Part shown: piece by piece, positions 19,285 through 28,840 of the stretch
How the letters are laid out: the number at the start of each line of letters is the position of its first letter
Position numbering within the stretch: position 1 is the first letter of the stretch
Made by a program: the position numbers and the translations under genes
NCBI RefSeq assembly: GCF_003946915.1
Contig: NZ_RPOC01000003.1
Coordinates: 310,001 to 374,000 of the forward strand
Reading direction: 5' to 3'
Length of the DNA stretch: 64,000 nt
Origin: Flavobacterium ustbae
Lineage (GTDB): Bacteria > Bacteroidota > Bacteroidia > Flavobacteriales > Flavobacteriaceae
Notes under the pieces: generated by a model
Database searches by the model: none
Told to the model about the DNA's origin: nothing
Seen by the model: the letters and a program-made list of their open reading frames with translations, nothing else

Positions 19285-19426
19285 TAGGAGCTGTTTCCTG
19301 CTTTCCGTTACAAGTTTTTTTCAAAAATATGTTTTTGTACTGTTTTGCTAAGAGCTTCCGTTGGTCGCTTTATCAAAACACAAAAACTATATTTTTTTCA
19401 AAAAAGCTTTTCACTTCAATCAGGGC
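19285..19426 (-). repeat. dispersed intergenic element, copy 2 (diverged)
   Basis: On the minus strand it begins with a TAGCCC-TGATTGAAGTG block and ends with AACGGAAAGCAGGAA and AGCTCCTAAAAA, matching the ends of copies 1 and 3 with many substitutions and a longer, different middle. It fills the space between truA and the ABC exporter gene. Confidence 0.6.
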
Positions 19427-20162
19427 TATTTATGTAATCGTACTCTATTTTGGTTAAATATAAACCATGTGCCGGAACCGAAAATCCTGCTTTTTCTCTG
19501 CTTTTGCTGGCAATGATATCTTCAAAATCTACTAAAGAAATTTTCTTTAAACCGATATTAATCAAAGTACCAACAATAGCGCGAACCATATTTCGTAAAA
19601 ACCGATTTGCCGAAATGGTAAAAATCAGTTTTCCATTATCTTGTTTCCAGTAAGCCTCAAAAATCGTGCAATCGAACGTGTTGACATCAGTATGAACTTT
19701 TGAAAAACACTGAAAATCGGTATGTTTCAATAACAATTGAGCAGCTTCGTTCATTAAGCTAACATCTAATTTCTGCGTAACATACCAGCTCAATTCCTGT
19801 AAAAACGGATTTTTAACGATATTAATATGATATTCATACGTTCTTTTTTTTGCGTCAAATCGGCAATGTGCTTCATCATGAACCAGAATAATATCAAAAA
19901 TGGCAATATCTTTCGGTAAATACGAATTTAGTTTATGAATTAAAACCGGAATATCTAAGTTTTTTTCTGTATCAAAATGGCCAAACATTTCGGTAGCATG
20001 AACGCCAGTATCTGTTCTGCCAGCCCCCATAATGCTGATAGTTTCATTTAATAAAACCGAAAAAGCCTTATTTAAAGTTTCCTGAACTGAAGAAGCGTTT
20101 GGCTGTATTTGCCAGCCATGATAAGGTGTTCCGTTATAAGCAAATTGAATAAAATATCTCAC
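19416..20162 (-). CDS. truA: tRNA pseudouridine(38-40) synthase
   Basis: Converts uridine to pseudouridine at positions 38-40 of the tRNA anticodon arm. The catalytic motif AGRTDTGVHA places the nucleophile at Asp51, and the N-terminal FAYNGTPYHGWQIQP is diagnostic. The C-terminal FSANRFLRNMVRAIVGTLI segment is also typical (written here: FLRNMVRAIVGTLINIG). At 248 residues it is standard length and cytoplasmic. It lies upstream of the ABC exporter gene, separated by a repeat. Confidence 0.96.
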   Translation of the reverse strand: MRYFIQFAYNGTPYHGWQIQPNASSVQETLNKAFSVLLNETISIMGAGRTDTGVHATEMFGHFDTEKNLDIPVLIHKLNSYLPKDIAIFDIILVHDEAHCRFDAKKRTYEYHINIVKNPFLQELSWYVTQKLDVSLMNEAAQLLLKHTDFQCFSKVHTDVNTFDCTIFEAYWKQDNGKLIFTISANRFLRNMVRAIVGTLINIGLKKISLVDFEDIIASKSREKAGFSVPAHGLYLTKIEYDYINSPD

Positions 20163-20494
20163 AATTGAGGTTCAAAGGTTCAAAGTGACAAAGGTACAAA
20201 GGTTTTTTTAAAGATGCTAAGATTCTGAGGTGCTAAGGTTCTAAGGTTTTTCTTTAAGTGGCAAAGGTTCAAAGTAACAAAGTAACAAAGGTTTTTTGTG
20301 TTTTGGATTGTAGAGGCGCACTGCAGTGCGTCTCACGCCAGATTGGATTTTTGGTGATATCCATCATTTTCTAATCTAATGTTAGACGCACTGCGGTGCG
20401 TCTCTACAATAAAAATCTTCGTGACTTTGCATCTTCGTGGCAGAAAAAAAACTTTGTACCTTTGCCACTTTGAACCTTTGTCTCTCTAAAAAAA
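20163..20494. repeat. non-coding gap made of nested inverted repeats
   Basis: No gene is seen in this 332-base gap. The outer arms are runs of CAAAGG/GTTCAAAGT words (20166-20205) and their inverted counterpart (about 20451-20484). The inner arms are TGTAGAGGCGCACTGCAGTG (from 20309) and its inverted mate ending at 20407, each itself a palindrome (GACGCACTGC-GTGCGTC type). The right outer arm runs directly into the start of the phosphodiesterase gene and so forms its leader. Confidence 0.75.
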
Positions 20495-20989
20495 ATGAAA
20501 AAAATCCTACTGCTTTCCGATACTCACAGCCATATAGACGATACTATTTTAAAATATGTTGCTCAGGCAGATGAAGTCTGGCATGCGGGAGATATTGGAG
20601 ATTTAACGGTTACTGATACAATTAAAAAGCTAAAACCCTTAAGGGCAGTTTACGGTAATATCGATGATGCAAAAGCAAGATTAGAATTTCCGTTAAACAA
20701 TCGTTTTTCATGCGAAAATGTTTCAGTTTGGATTACACATATCGGAGGTTATCCAGGAAAATACAATACGAATGTTAGGGAAGAGTTGGCTCTAAATCCG
20801 CCAAAGCTGTTTATCTGCGGACATTCGCATATTTTGAAAGTCATGTTTGATAAAAAGAACAATCTATTGCACATGAATCCAGGCGCAGCGGGAAAAAGCG
20901 GTTTTCACAAGGTAAGAACGATGCTTCGATTTGTAATTGACAATGATAAAATCAAAGATTTAGAAATTGTCGAAATAGGAGCAAAATAA
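20495..20989 (+). CDS. YfcE/MJ0936-type metallophosphoesterase
   Basis: A 164-residue cytoplasmic phosphodiesterase of the calcineurin-like superfamily. The two-metal site is intact: Asp9/His11 (SDTHSH), Asp33 (HAGDIGD), Asn55 (YGNID), His82 and His110/His112 (CGHSH). The natural substrate of this family is uncertain. The stop codon abuts the stop of the convergent kinase gene with no base between them. Confidence 0.92.
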   Translation: MKKILLLSDTHSHIDDTILKYVAQADEVWHAGDIGDLTVTDTIKKLKPLRAVYGNIDDAKARLEFPLNNRFSCENVSVWITHIGGYPGKYNTNVREELALNPPKLFICGHSHILKVMFDKKNNLLHMNPGAAGKSGFHKVRTMLRFVIDNDKIKDLEIVEIGAK

Positions 20990-21904
20990 TTAATGTGGCA
21001 ACGGAATCTGAATTTTTATTTTTGTGCCCTGATTTTCTTTAGATATAATAGATATATTCCCTTTATATTTTTTAATTCGCGCTCTAATTCTGTTTAACCC
21101 AAAACCTTCTACATCGTTTAGTTTTTGAGTTTTAAAACCAATTCCGTCATCGTAAATGCGTAGTATTAGCAGATTGTCTTTTTCAGTCAAAGAAAGTTTT
21201 GCCTTCTTAGCTTTGCTATGTTTGGTGATATTGCTGAATAATTCGCTTACAATAAAATAGATTTTCATTTCGAATTTTTCAGTATACCTTTTGCTTGTCT
21301 GAATAGAGCTTGAAAAAACAAATTCAATTGCCGAGTTGGAGTTTTTTTCACATAAATCTTCTAAAGCGTAAATTAATCCAAAACGAACCAAAAGTGACGG
21401 AACAAGATCGTGAGACATGTCTCGCAAAAGTTCATGTGCTTCAGATAGGATGGTTTTTGCTTTCTGTATTTCGTCCGATTTTATGTCATGCTGTGCTGTA
21501 AAAGTATTCAAATGTAAGCCAGCTGAAGATAATAGCGAATTGATGTTGTCGTGCAGAAAAGAAGCGATTTTTTTTCGTTCTACTTCTTGAGAATCAATGC
21601 CCGAATTAATAATGTTGAGAAGGATTTTTTGCTTGGTATCCTTGCGTTTTATTTTTTGCTTTAGTTTATTGTTTTGGTATAAAAAGTAAAATAGAAGAAA
21701 AACAATAACAGTAAGTAAAATAGTTAAACTAACAATTTTTTTATTTTGAAGCTGTTCAGATTTACTACTATTATTTGGTGTGGCTGTACTGTAAATTTGC
21801 GTATTCTGCGTTTTTATGTTTGCGGTATCATTTAGCTGCGCTATGCTAGTGCCATTAACGGCAAAAAATAACAGTAAGGAGATAAAAAAATTGAAACCAA
21901 ACAT
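20990..21904 (-). CDS. NarL/LuxR-system sensor histidine kinase
   Basis: A 304-residue kinase with a signal-like helix (1-22), a short periplasmic stretch and one membrane helix (about 57-76). The dimerisation motif is ERKKIASFLHDNINSLL with phospho-acceptor His118 (HisKA_3 type). The ATPase has N-box SELFSNITKHSKA and G-boxes DDGIGF and GFGLNRIRARI. There is no sizeable sensor domain, so it may sense through its helix or through a partner protein. The response regulator gene lies 12 bases upstream on the same strand, so the two form one operon. Confidence 0.9.
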   Translation of the reverse strand: MFGFNFFISLLLFFAVNGTSIAQLNDTANIKTQNTQIYSTATPNNSSKSEQLQNKKIVSLTILLTVIVFLLFYFLYQNNKLKQKIKRKDTKQKILLNIINSGIDSQEVERKKIASFLHDNINSLLSSAGLHLNTFTAQHDIKSDEIQKAKTILSEAHELLRDMSHDLVPSLLVRFGLIYALEDLCEKNSNSAIEFVFSSSIQTSKRYTEKFEMKIYFIVSELFSNITKHSKAKKAKLSLTEKDNLLILRIYDDGIGFKTQKLNDVEGFGLNRIRARIKKYKGNISIISKENQGTKIKIQIPLPH

Positions 21905-21916
21905 TAAAATAATTTT

Positions 21917-22576
21917 TTAAGGATTAATCAAATTGTTTTTTAAAGCATATTTTACCAAACCAATTGTACTTTTAATATTGAGTTTCTTCATTATGTTTTT
22001 GCGATGAGTTTCGACAGTGTGCGAACTGATAAAAAGTTTTTCGCTAATTTCTTTTCCGCTGTATTCTAAAGCGATCAAAATAATGATTTCAAGCTCACGC
22101 GGACTCAAAATCGGATTTTCTATAATAACATTCGGATTGAGTTTTGGATTGTCTTTGAAAGTGTTGAAAATTTTTTCTCTAACAGCATCGCTAAAATATT
22201 CCTGACCTTGATAAACGGCTTCGACAGCTTCAATAATGTTTTCGCCAGCACAATTTTTAGTCAAATAACCTTTTGCGCCTAACTTCATTACCTCTTTAAT
22301 AATTTTTAGATCATCATAGCTGGATAAAATAATGACTTTGCAAGGTAATTGTGTTTCATTAAATTCTTTCAGCGTTTCAATGCCGTCTTTTTTCGGCATG
22401 CTGATGTCTAAAATTAAAACGTCGGCCTTGTCTTTTATAACATCATCATAAACAGTAGTGCCATCCAAAGAAGTTCCGGCCACTTCAAAGTTTGAAACGG
22501 TTTGCAGCAAGTTTGAAAGACCATCAATTAATACCTGATGATCATCTGCAAGATGAATCCTTATTTTTGGTGTCAT
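21917..22576 (-). CDS. LuxR/NarL-family response regulator
   Basis: A 219-residue regulator: receiver domain (about 1-125, Asp11/Asp12, phospho-acceptor Asp57) and C-terminal LuxR-type HTH (about 150-215, LSPRELEIIILIALEYSGKE, then SSHTVETHRKNIMKKLNIKS). The reading frame is open to 22705, but the ATG at 22576 is chosen because it starts exactly at the receiver domain (TPKIRIHLADDHQ) and because the extension would run through the terminator of the DUF4293 gene (22665-22696). It is the partner of the kinase downstream. Confidence 0.93.
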   Translation of the reverse strand: MTPKIRIHLADDHQVLIDGLSNLLQTVSNFEVAGTSLDGTTVYDDVIKDKADVLILDISMPKKDGIETLKEFNETQLPCKVIILSSYDDLKIIKEVMKLGAKGYLTKNCAGENIIEAVEAVYQGQEYFSDAVREKIFNTFKDNPKLNPNVIIENPILSPRELEIIILIALEYSGKEISEKLFISSHTVETHRKNIMKKLNIKSTIGLVKYALKNNLINP

Positions 22577-22663
22577 GATTATTTGAATTTGAAAATACAA
22601 ATTTACGACGTAAATCAAATGTTTATTGTACTCTTTAAGTTTGATTTGTAATACAATAAGGTA

Positions 22664-22697
22664 TAAAAAAAACCCGAATATAGATTCGGGTTTTTCT
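22664..22697 (-). terminator. terminator of the DUF4293 gene
   Basis: Stem AAACCCGAAT / ATTCGGGTTT with a 4-base loop and T-runs on both sides, so it could work in both directions. It lies just past the stop at 22726. Confidence 0.85.
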
Positions 22698-22725
22698 TCG
22701 CACAAAATAAACTAAGTTTATAGGT

Positions 22726-23136
22726 TTACCTCAAACGATCAACAGATTTTACAAGATCTTCGTCCTTTTTGATGGCCTTATTAGCTAAAACTAATAACAC
22801 GATAGCAACAATCGGCATGAACATCCCAATACCTTTCTCAGAGACCTCAGTCCCTCCAGATAAATTTAGTGATCGATATACAAATAATCCTAATAAAATT
22901 AAATTTAATATGATGTTCAGTCTGTTTAAAACAAACTGATTTTGTCTCTTTTTAAATGAAATTATACTAATAATACTAAGCATGGTTGTTAAACCTAATA
23001 AAACAGTATAAAGCTGATCCTGCATAAAAAAGAAAGGCTTGCCTGCACTAGTTGTCCAAAGCGGAACAAAAAGCATTAAAATGCCTGTTACAGCAAAAGC
23101 CAAAAAAATATATACAGTTTGAATTCTTTGTATCAT
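22726..23136 (-). CDS. DUF4293 membrane protein
   Basis: A 136-residue inner-membrane protein with four hydrophobic helices starting from the typical MIQRIQTVYIFLA opening, and a charged C-terminal tail (KKDEDLVKSVDRLR). It is a Bacteroidota-specific family of unknown function that is commonly found beside rho, as here (divergent, 181 bases apart). Confidence 0.85.
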   Translation of the reverse strand: MIQRIQTVYIFLAFAVTGILMLFVPLWTTSAGKPFFFMQDQLYTVLLGLTTMLSIISIISFKKRQNQFVLNRLNIILNLILLGLFVYRSLNLSGGTEVSEKGIGMFMPIVAIVLLVLANKAIKKDEDLVKSVDRLR

Positions 23137-23317
23137 GGTCTAAAAATGTTTTACAAAAATATATTTTCTTTTTTTAAAATACTATTGTATGATAAAATTT
23201 TATTCGTATTATTGCATCATAATACCGTAAGCACTTCATACTGCGGTCAATTCAAATTAATTATCTACCTATTCTTTTTACAGTATTCCTTAAAATAATT
23301 AAATTCATAGAACATTC

Positions 23318-25159
23318 ATGTTTGATATTTCTGCATTAAAAGAAATGAAGCTTGCTGAGCTTCAAGAAATAGCTAAGTTAGCTAAAACAATAAAGATTAC
23401 TGGTGTAAAAAAAGAGACTTTAATTAGTCAGATTTTAGCACACCAAGAAGCATCTAATGCACCAGCTGAAGCTCCACAAACAACAGCAGTTTCTGAAGCT
23501 AAAGAAGAAAAACCAAAACGCGCTAGAATTGCACCAGCAAAACCAAAAGCAGCAAATACAAAAAATACTCCTGTTTTAGAATTTGATAAAGTAGAGGAAA
23601 CTGTTCAAAATAACGATACTGCTGAAACAGTTCAGCCAATTGCAGAAACGGCAACTGAAGCAGAAGCAGTACAGGAAAATAAAACAGCAGCAAAAAGAGA
23701 ATCTAAAGCTGTAAAATTTAATAAACAGGCATACGAGAAGAAAGTAGCGCTGAAAAAGGAGAAAGAAATAGTAAAGGAAGTAGCTCCTGAAGAAGTTGCA
23801 GAATTAGCTCCATCAGAATCAATTGTTTCTGAACCAACAGCCGAAACAGCTGAAAAAACTCCACCAATAGCTCCTGCTAAAAAGATCAATCCGAATCAGA
23901 ATAAAAACCAGAACCAAAATCAAAACCCGAATCAGAACCAAAATCAGAACGGGAATGGCAATGGTAACGGAAATCACAATAATCAAAATCCTAACCACAA
24001 GAATAAAAAGAACAATAATAACTTTAGAGATTCAGATTTTGAATTTGACGGAATTATTGAAAGTGAAGGCGTTTTAGAAATGATGCCAGACGGTTACGGA
24101 TTTTTACGTTCATCAGATTATAATTATTTAGCTTCTCCAGATGATATTTATTTATCAACTTCACAAATCAGATTGTTTGGTTTAAAAACCGGAGATACTG
24201 TAAAAGGAGTGGTTCGCCCGCCAAAAGAAGGTGAGAAGTTTTTTCCTTTAGTTCGTGTATTAAAAATTAACGGACACGATCCGCAAGTCGTTCGAGATAG
24301 AGTTTCTTTCGAACACTTGACACCCGTTTTTCCTTCAGAAAAATTTAAACTAGCCGAAAAAGGCAGTTCTATTTCAACAAGAATTATTGATTTGTTTTCA
24401 CCAATAGGAAAAGGACAGCGTGGTATGATCGTTGCACAGCCTAAAACGGGTAAAACAATGCTTCTTAAAGATATTGCAAACGCAATTGCAGCCAACCATC
24501 CTGAAGTTTATTTGATTGTTCTTCTTATTGACGAGCGTCCAGAGGAAGTTACAGATATGCAAAGAAGTGTTCGCGGTGAAGTTATCGCTTCAACTTTCGA
24601 CAGAGAGCCGCAAGAGCACGTAAAAATTGCCAACATTGTATTAGAAAAAGCAAAACGTTTAGTAGAATGCGGTCACGATGTAGTGATTTTATTAGATTCG
24701 ATTACACGTTTGGCAAGAGCTTATAATACGGTTCAACCAGCTTCTGGAAAAGTGTTAAGTGGTGGTGTTGATGCCAATGCATTGCAAAAACCAAAACGTT
24801 TCTTTGGAGCGGCTAGAAATGTAGAAAACGGTGGATCTTTAAGTATTATCGCAACTGCATTAACAGAAACAGGTTCTAAAATGGACGAAGTTATCTTCGA
24901 AGAATTTAAAGGAACTGGTAACATGGAATTACAATTAGACCGTAAGATAGCCAATAAACGTATTTTCCCTGCAATCGATCTTACATCGTCTAGTACACGT
25001 CGAGACGATTTATTATTAGACGAAAAAACATTACAAAGAATGTGGATCATGCGTAAATATCTATCAGATATGAACCCAGTAGAATCAATGGATTTTGTAA
25101 ACGACCGTTTCAAGAAAACCAAAAACAACGAAGAGTTTTTGATTTCGATGAATGACTAG
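23318..25159 (+). CDS. rho: transcription termination factor Rho with long disordered insert
   Basis: Hexameric RNA helicase that ends transcription of untranslated RNA. Rho_N helices cover about residues 3-45. A low-complexity region of about 190 residues follows, first Ala/Glu/Pro/Lys-rich and then almost pure Asn/Gln/Gly (about 190-236). The RNA-binding cold-shock fold covers about 245-320 ([15 protein letters not shown]), and the ATPase has Walker A QPKTGKT (about 377-383) and Walker [14 protein letters not shown]. At 613 residues it is much longer than E. coli Rho (419). Such inserts are usual in Bacteroidota; in Bacteroides the insert has been linked to phase separation. Confidence 0.97.
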   Translation: MFDISALKEMKLAELQEIAKLAKTIKITGVKKETLISQILAHQEASNAPAEAPQTTAVSEAKEEKPKRARIAPAKPKAANTKNTPVLEFDKVEETVQNNDTAETVQPIAETATEAEAVQENKTAAKRESKAVKFNKQAYEKKVALKKEKEIVKEVAPEEVAELAPSESIVSEPTAETAEKTPPIAPAKKINPNQNKNQNQNQNPNQNQNQNGNGNGNGNHNNQNPNHKNKKNNNNFRDSDFEFDGIIESEGVLEMMPDGYGFLRSSDYNYLASPDDIYLSTSQIRLFGLKTGDTVKGVVRPPKEGEKFFPLVRVLKINGHDPQVVRDRVSFEHLTPVFPSEKFKLAEKGSSISTRIIDLFSPIGKGQRGMIVAQPKTGKTMLLKDIANAIAANHPEVYLIVLLIDERPEEVTDMQRSVRGEVIASTFDREPQEHVKIANIVLEKAKRLVECGHDVVILLDSITRLARAYNTVQPASGKVLSGGVDANALQKPKRFFGAARNVENGGSLSIIATALTETGSKMDEVIFEEFKGTGNMELQLDRKIANKRIFPAIDLTSSSTRRDDLLLDEKTLQRMWIMRKYLSDMNPVESMDFVNDRFKKTKNNEEFLISMND

Positions 25160-25234
25160 GGGAAGGTGCTAAGGGACTGAGGTGCAAAGGCGCAAAGGTT
25201 TCTTAACTTCATGCAGAGTTTTAATAAAAATAAG

Positions 25235-25276
25235 AAAAGGATGAGTTCAGAAATTTCTGAATTCATCCTTTTTTTA
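25235..25276 (+). terminator. terminator between rho and the M28 peptidase gene
   Basis: A long stem GGATGAGTTCAG / CTGAATTCATCC (one G-U pair) followed by seven T; A-rich on the other side, so probably bidirectional for the two convergent genes. It is wrapped in a larger imperfect palindrome of GAGGTGCAAAGG/CCTTTGCACC words (about 25178-25200 and 25286-25312). Confidence 0.85.
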
Positions 25277-25318
25277 TACAGTTACAAAAACACCTTTGCA
25301 CCTTTGTACCTCAGAACC

Positions 25319-26335
25319 TTATTTTTTATCAACTACCGGTCTATTTTCTCTATTAGCCAAATCCCAAGCTACAACAAAAGCAAGTTTAGTTCTTTTGGTT
25401 AGGGCGTCGTATTCAATTTTTTCTGGAATATCGTCTTTTCCGTGGTAATCTTCGTGAACTCCGTTAAAGAAGAAAACAGATGGAATGCCATGTTTTGCAA
25501 AGTTATAGTGATCAGAACGCTCGTAGAAATGGTTTGGATCTTTAGGGTCGTTAAATTTGTAATCTAAGTCCATTTTGATGTATTTCTCATTTTGATCTAC
25601 AACAGCATTGTGTAAATCAGACGAAAGTCTATCTGCACCAATTACATACACATAATTGTTTGTATTAGAATGCACTACATCGCGACGTCCGATCATGTCA
25701 ATGTTAATATCGGCAATTGTATTTGCAATAGGGAATAACGGATTTTCAGAATAGAAACGAGATCCGTGTAAACCGTGTTCTTCACCAGTTACATGAAGAA
25801 ATAGAATTGAACGTTTTGGTCCGTGCCCTTGTTTTTTCGCTTTAGCAAAAGCTTTAGCCATTTCAATAAGTGCAACAGTTCCAGAACCATCATCATCAGC
25901 ACCATTATAGATTTCGCCGTTTTTAATTCCAATGTGATCATAATGTGCAGAAATTACAAGTACTTCATCTGGTTTTTCAGAACCTTCAATATAAGCCCAG
26001 ATATTTTCAGAATCAGGAAGATTTTCGTTACGTTTTGCGTTCAAAAAAGCGGCAGGCACATGCTGATAATAATCTGGAGCTCCTTTAGGAAAAGAGATGC
26101 CATTTTTTTTGTATTGCTCGATCATGTAAAGACCCGCTTTTTTCTGTCCTTTAGAACCCGTTTCGCGGCCTTCCATTTCGTCAGAAGCAATAGTGTAAAG
26201 CATTTTTTTAAGATCTTTTTCGCTAATAGCCTTAATGTATTTTGAAGGATCCGAATTGTCTTTGGATGCTGTTGACTGCGTAGTTTTGCAAGAGTACGCA
26301 GTAACGATTAAAAATAAAATGAGTAATTTTTTCAT
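25319..26335 (-). CDS. M28-family zinc aminopeptidase, lipoprotein
   Basis: A 338-residue metallopeptidase with a lipobox (TAYSC, Cys16), so membrane-anchored outside the cytoplasm. The two-zinc site of family M28 is complete: His131 and Asp133 (AHYDHIG), bridging Asp147 (NGADDDGSG), base Glu185 with ligand Glu186 (TGEEHG), Asp213 (DIDMIGR) and His276 (RSDHYNFAKHG). It probably removes N-terminal residues from peptides. It ends convergently with rho and is followed by the DUF3667 gene 9 bases upstream on the same strand. Confidence 0.93.
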   Translation of the reverse strand: MKKLLILFLIVTAYSCKTTQSTASKDNSDPSKYIKAISEKDLKKMLYTIASDEMEGRETGSKGQKKAGLYMIEQYKKNGISFPKGAPDYYQHVPAAFLNAKRNENLPDSENIWAYIEGSEKPDEVLVISAHYDHIGIKNGEIYNGADDDGSGTVALIEMAKAFAKAKKQGHGPKRSILFLHVTGEEHGLHGSRFYSENPLFPIANTIADINIDMIGRRDVVHSNTNNYVYVIGADRLSSDLHNAVVDQNEKYIKMDLDYKFNDPKDPNHFYERSDHYNFAKHGIPSVFFFNGVHEDYHGKDDIPEKIEYDALTKRTKLAFVVAWDLANRENRPVVDKK

Positions 26336-26344
26336 TCTAGATAG

Positions 26345-27346
26345 TTAGTGTAAATTAATAAATGTGTAAAGAACGTAAACGGTGAGTAAAAATAGAATAA
26401 AAAGTGAGTTTATTATAAAAAGCAATACGCTTTTAACAAACGATACTATTCTAGATTCGCCATAAAAACGATGATGGGCAGGATAAAAGTAGTAGCACAT
26501 CCAAATTGTTCCTACAAAGTTGGTAATTGCAGATATATATAACAGCGGACTACCTTTTCCAGCAAGACCAATAATTCTGTCAATTATAAACATAATGAGA
26601 AAAATAAGAAGCAAGAACGAAAAATAATGAAGCGTAAAAATGCCATGATCAAAATAATACCATCTTTTTTTGTTATGAAAAAGCCACAAGAAAAAGGCAA
26701 AAAAGGGCATAATAATAAATAGAATTTTGGGTAGATTATGAAAGAAAGATTCTATGAATTTTATGATGATTTCTTTTTTTGTATATTTTTCAGTTACATG
26801 AACGGCTTTTTCATAGAACCAATAGGATGTTGCATTTAGCTTTTCGCTTTCCTTTCCATATTTCTGAATTGAATCAATTTCTTTCATTGGTTTTAATTGA
26901 AAATAGGACTTGTCTACTACTTTCGATTTCAAATATGATTTTTCTTTCCAGTTTTTCTTTTCTTTTGCGGCTTCTTTTTCAAAACTGGATGTAATTTCTT
27001 TCTCGTTTTTTGTTAGCTCATCAGTTAAATTGTTTGGAAATAAAGCAATTAAAAGAAAAGTGATAAAACTGATAAAGATATAAAGACGAACTGGTGCCAA
27101 ATAAGACAAACGCTTTCCAGAGAGATATTCTTTAGTTAAGGTTGAAGGCTTAAAAAGTAAGTTTTTGATGGTTTTCCAAAATGCATTTTCATAATGCGTT
27201 AAATCTTCAAAAAAATGAACAAATAAATGATGAAAAGTCTTTCTAGAATCGCTGTTTTCTTGTCCGCAGTTAGGACAAAATTTTTGCTCAACAACGTGCC
27301 TGCAGTTCAAGCAGGTTTTATCTTCTCTAATTTTACTGTGTGACAT
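26345..27346 (-). CDS. DUF3667 membrane protein with N-terminal zinc ribbon
   Basis: A 333-residue membrane protein. The N-terminus carries CLNCRHVVEQKFCPNC (about 12-27), a two-CxxC zinc ribbon. It is followed by the DUF3667 signature (HHLFVHFFEDLTHYENAFWK, LLFKPSTLTKEYLSGKRLSY) and about five membrane helices. The function is unknown. It probably forms one transcription unit with the M28 peptidase downstream (9-base gap). Confidence 0.85.
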   Translation of the reverse strand: MSHSKIREDKTCLNCRHVVEQKFCPNCGQENSDSRKTFHHLFVHFFEDLTHYENAFWKTIKNLLFKPSTLTKEYLSGKRLSYLAPVRLYIFISFITFLLIALFPNNLTDELTKNEKEITSSFEKEAAKEKKNWKEKSYLKSKVVDKSYFQLKPMKEIDSIQKYGKESEKLNATSYWFYEKAVHVTEKYTKKEIIIKFIESFFHNLPKILFIIMPFFAFFLWLFHNKKRWYYFDHGIFTLHYFSFLLLIFLIMFIIDRIIGLAGKGSPLLYISAITNFVGTIWMCYYFYPAHHRFYGESRIVSFVKSVLLFIINSLFILFLLTVYVLYTFINLH

Positions 27347-27381
27347 TGGTTTTTTGGTTTGTTTTCTAGGCAGTTTTTGGT

Positions 27382-28155
27382 TTATTTTTTCAGGACTTCA
27401 TTTAAAAAGAGCTGTAAATGATCAAACGATCTTTTAGCTGCGACTGGATTGTAGGCAGCGCCTTTAGAATTATCGTTTCCTGCTTCTGGATTTGTAAAAG
27501 AGTGTACGGAATTGGCATAATAAATCATTTGCCAGTCCGCTTTAGAATCATGCATTTCTTGTTGAAAGGATGCAATTTCGTCTTTAGAAACAAACGGATC
27601 GTCAGCGCCATGACAGATTAAAACTTTTGTATTAATGATTTCTGTTTTTCTGCTGGCATCTTTTCCTAAACCGCCGTGAAATGAAGCGACACCTTTAAGT
27701 TTTAAATCGCCTCTGGCAGCTTCTAAAACTCCAGTTCCGCCAAAACAATAGCCTATAGCAACAATATTATCGGCATTGGCTCCTAGCTTTATAAGTTCAT
27801 GTAAAGCAATATCAATTCTTTTTTGATAAGCTTCATAATTTTGTTTGTAAAACCCAGCTTGTTTTCCCGCTTCGCCTGTATTTTTAGGATAGTTTCCTTC
27901 GCCATAGATATCAGCGATAAAGACGTGATAACCTAGTTTAGATAATTCTTCTGCGATTCCTTTTGAGGCATTGTCAATTCCGAGCCAGGCTGGCAACAAT
28001 AAGATTCCAGGGTTATTGGTGCTTTTTTTAGTAGATTTTATAAATAAGCCATTTAACTGCTGGCTTCCTTCGCTATATTTTACGGGTTTTAATTGCGCAT
28101 TCATAAGATTAGAAAATAAGATTGCACTGAATAAAATGATTATAGAGTTTTTCAT
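27382..28155 (-). CDS. dienelactone hydrolase-family exported esterase
   Basis: A 257-residue alpha/beta hydrolase with a signal peptide (MKNSIIILFSAILFSNLMNA). The nucleophile is Cys in AIGYCFGGTG, as in dienelactone hydrolases, with Asp in CHGADDPFV and His in ANSVHSFTNP. The substrate is unknown; export argues against the classical chlorocatechol pathway. An ATG 21 bases upstream (28176) is also in frame, but the one at 28155 gives a proper signal peptide and is preferred. Confidence 0.88.
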   Translation of the reverse strand: MKNSIIILFSAILFSNLMNAQLKPVKYSEGSQQLNGLFIKSTKKSTNNPGILLLPAWLGIDNASKGIAEELSKLGYHVFIADIYGEGNYPKNTGEAGKQAGFYKQNYEAYQKRIDIALHELIKLGANADNIVAIGYCFGGTGVLEAARGDLKLKGVASFHGGLGKDASRKTEIINTKVLICHGADDPFVSKDEIASFQQEMHDSKADWQMIYYANSVHSFTNPEAGNDNSKGAAYNPVAAKRSFDHLQLFLNEVLKK

Positions 28156-28198
28156 GAATTCTTTAATTTTTAACAAATATCAGAAATATTATGTTACA

Positions 28199-28233
28199 AA
28201 AAAACCTCACAACTAAATTCTTGTGAGGTTTGT
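28199..28233 (-). terminator. terminator of the Lrp-type regulator gene
   Basis: Stem AAACCTCACAA / TTGTGAGGTTT with a 9-base loop and a T-run on the minus strand, 30 bases past the stop at 28265. Confidence 0.85.
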
Positions 28234-28264
28234 AACGAATATTTTAAAAGACTGTTTTTCTTCT

Positions 28265-28717
28265 TTATAACGATATATTTCGCTTAAAAGCGCAACCCAG
28301 TTCTACAATAGAATCGGTTTTGGCAATGCCTGGAATTCCGTCGATTTTTTCGTAAAGAATTCGGCGCATATGTTCGTGATTTTTGGCAATAATTTTAATG
28401 TAAAGCGTAAAAGAACCTGTTACATAATAACATTCTGTTATTTCTGGAATTTCTTTAAGCGCTTCAATAATACGATCAGAATCTGAATCTTTGTTTAGCG
28501 TAATTCCTGTGAAAGAAGCCCAATCGTAGCCTATTTTTTTTTCTTGAATAATCGGTTTGATTCCGCCAATTACACCTTGTTCAATCATTCTGTTAATACG
28601 CTGATGCACCATTGTATTTGATATTTTTAAATTAGCAGCGATTGCAGAAAAAGCCATTCTTCCGTCTTTTTCCAGTTCTTTAATAATGCTAATATCAAAT
28701 TCGTCTAATAATTCCAT
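28265..28717 (-). CDS. Lrp/AsnC-family transcriptional regulator
   Basis: A 150-residue regulator. The N-terminal HTH (about 1-60) is ELLDEFDISIIKELEKDGRM then FSAIAANLKISNTMVHQRIN. The C-terminal RAM ligand-binding domain (about 70-145) has ECYYVTGSFTLYIKI. It is divergent from rocD, 219 bases apart, and a 9-bp inverted repeat in between (28841-28874) is a plausible operator. It probably senses an amino acid and controls rocD. Confidence 0.9.
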   Translation of the reverse strand: MELLDEFDISIIKELEKDGRMAFSAIAANLKISNTMVHQRINRMIEQGVIGGIKPIIQEKKIGYDWASFTGITLNKDSDSDRIIEALKEIPEITECYYVTGSFTLYIKIIAKNHEHMRRILYEKIDGIPGIAKTDSIVELGCAFKRNISL

Positions 28718-28840
28718 GCAGTAAAAAATCGTTTAAAATTGCGTTTTTGTGATTCATAAAAGTAATTATTTTTTTAAACATTCAGATAAAGAATATTTCT
28801 GTTAAAGGAAATTTACTTTTTTGTAGTTTAAAAATATATG

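Noticed and set aside
22577..22705. Longer N-terminus for the LuxR-type regulator
   Set aside because: The extension would cover the terminator of the neighbouring gene and is not part of the receiver domain.
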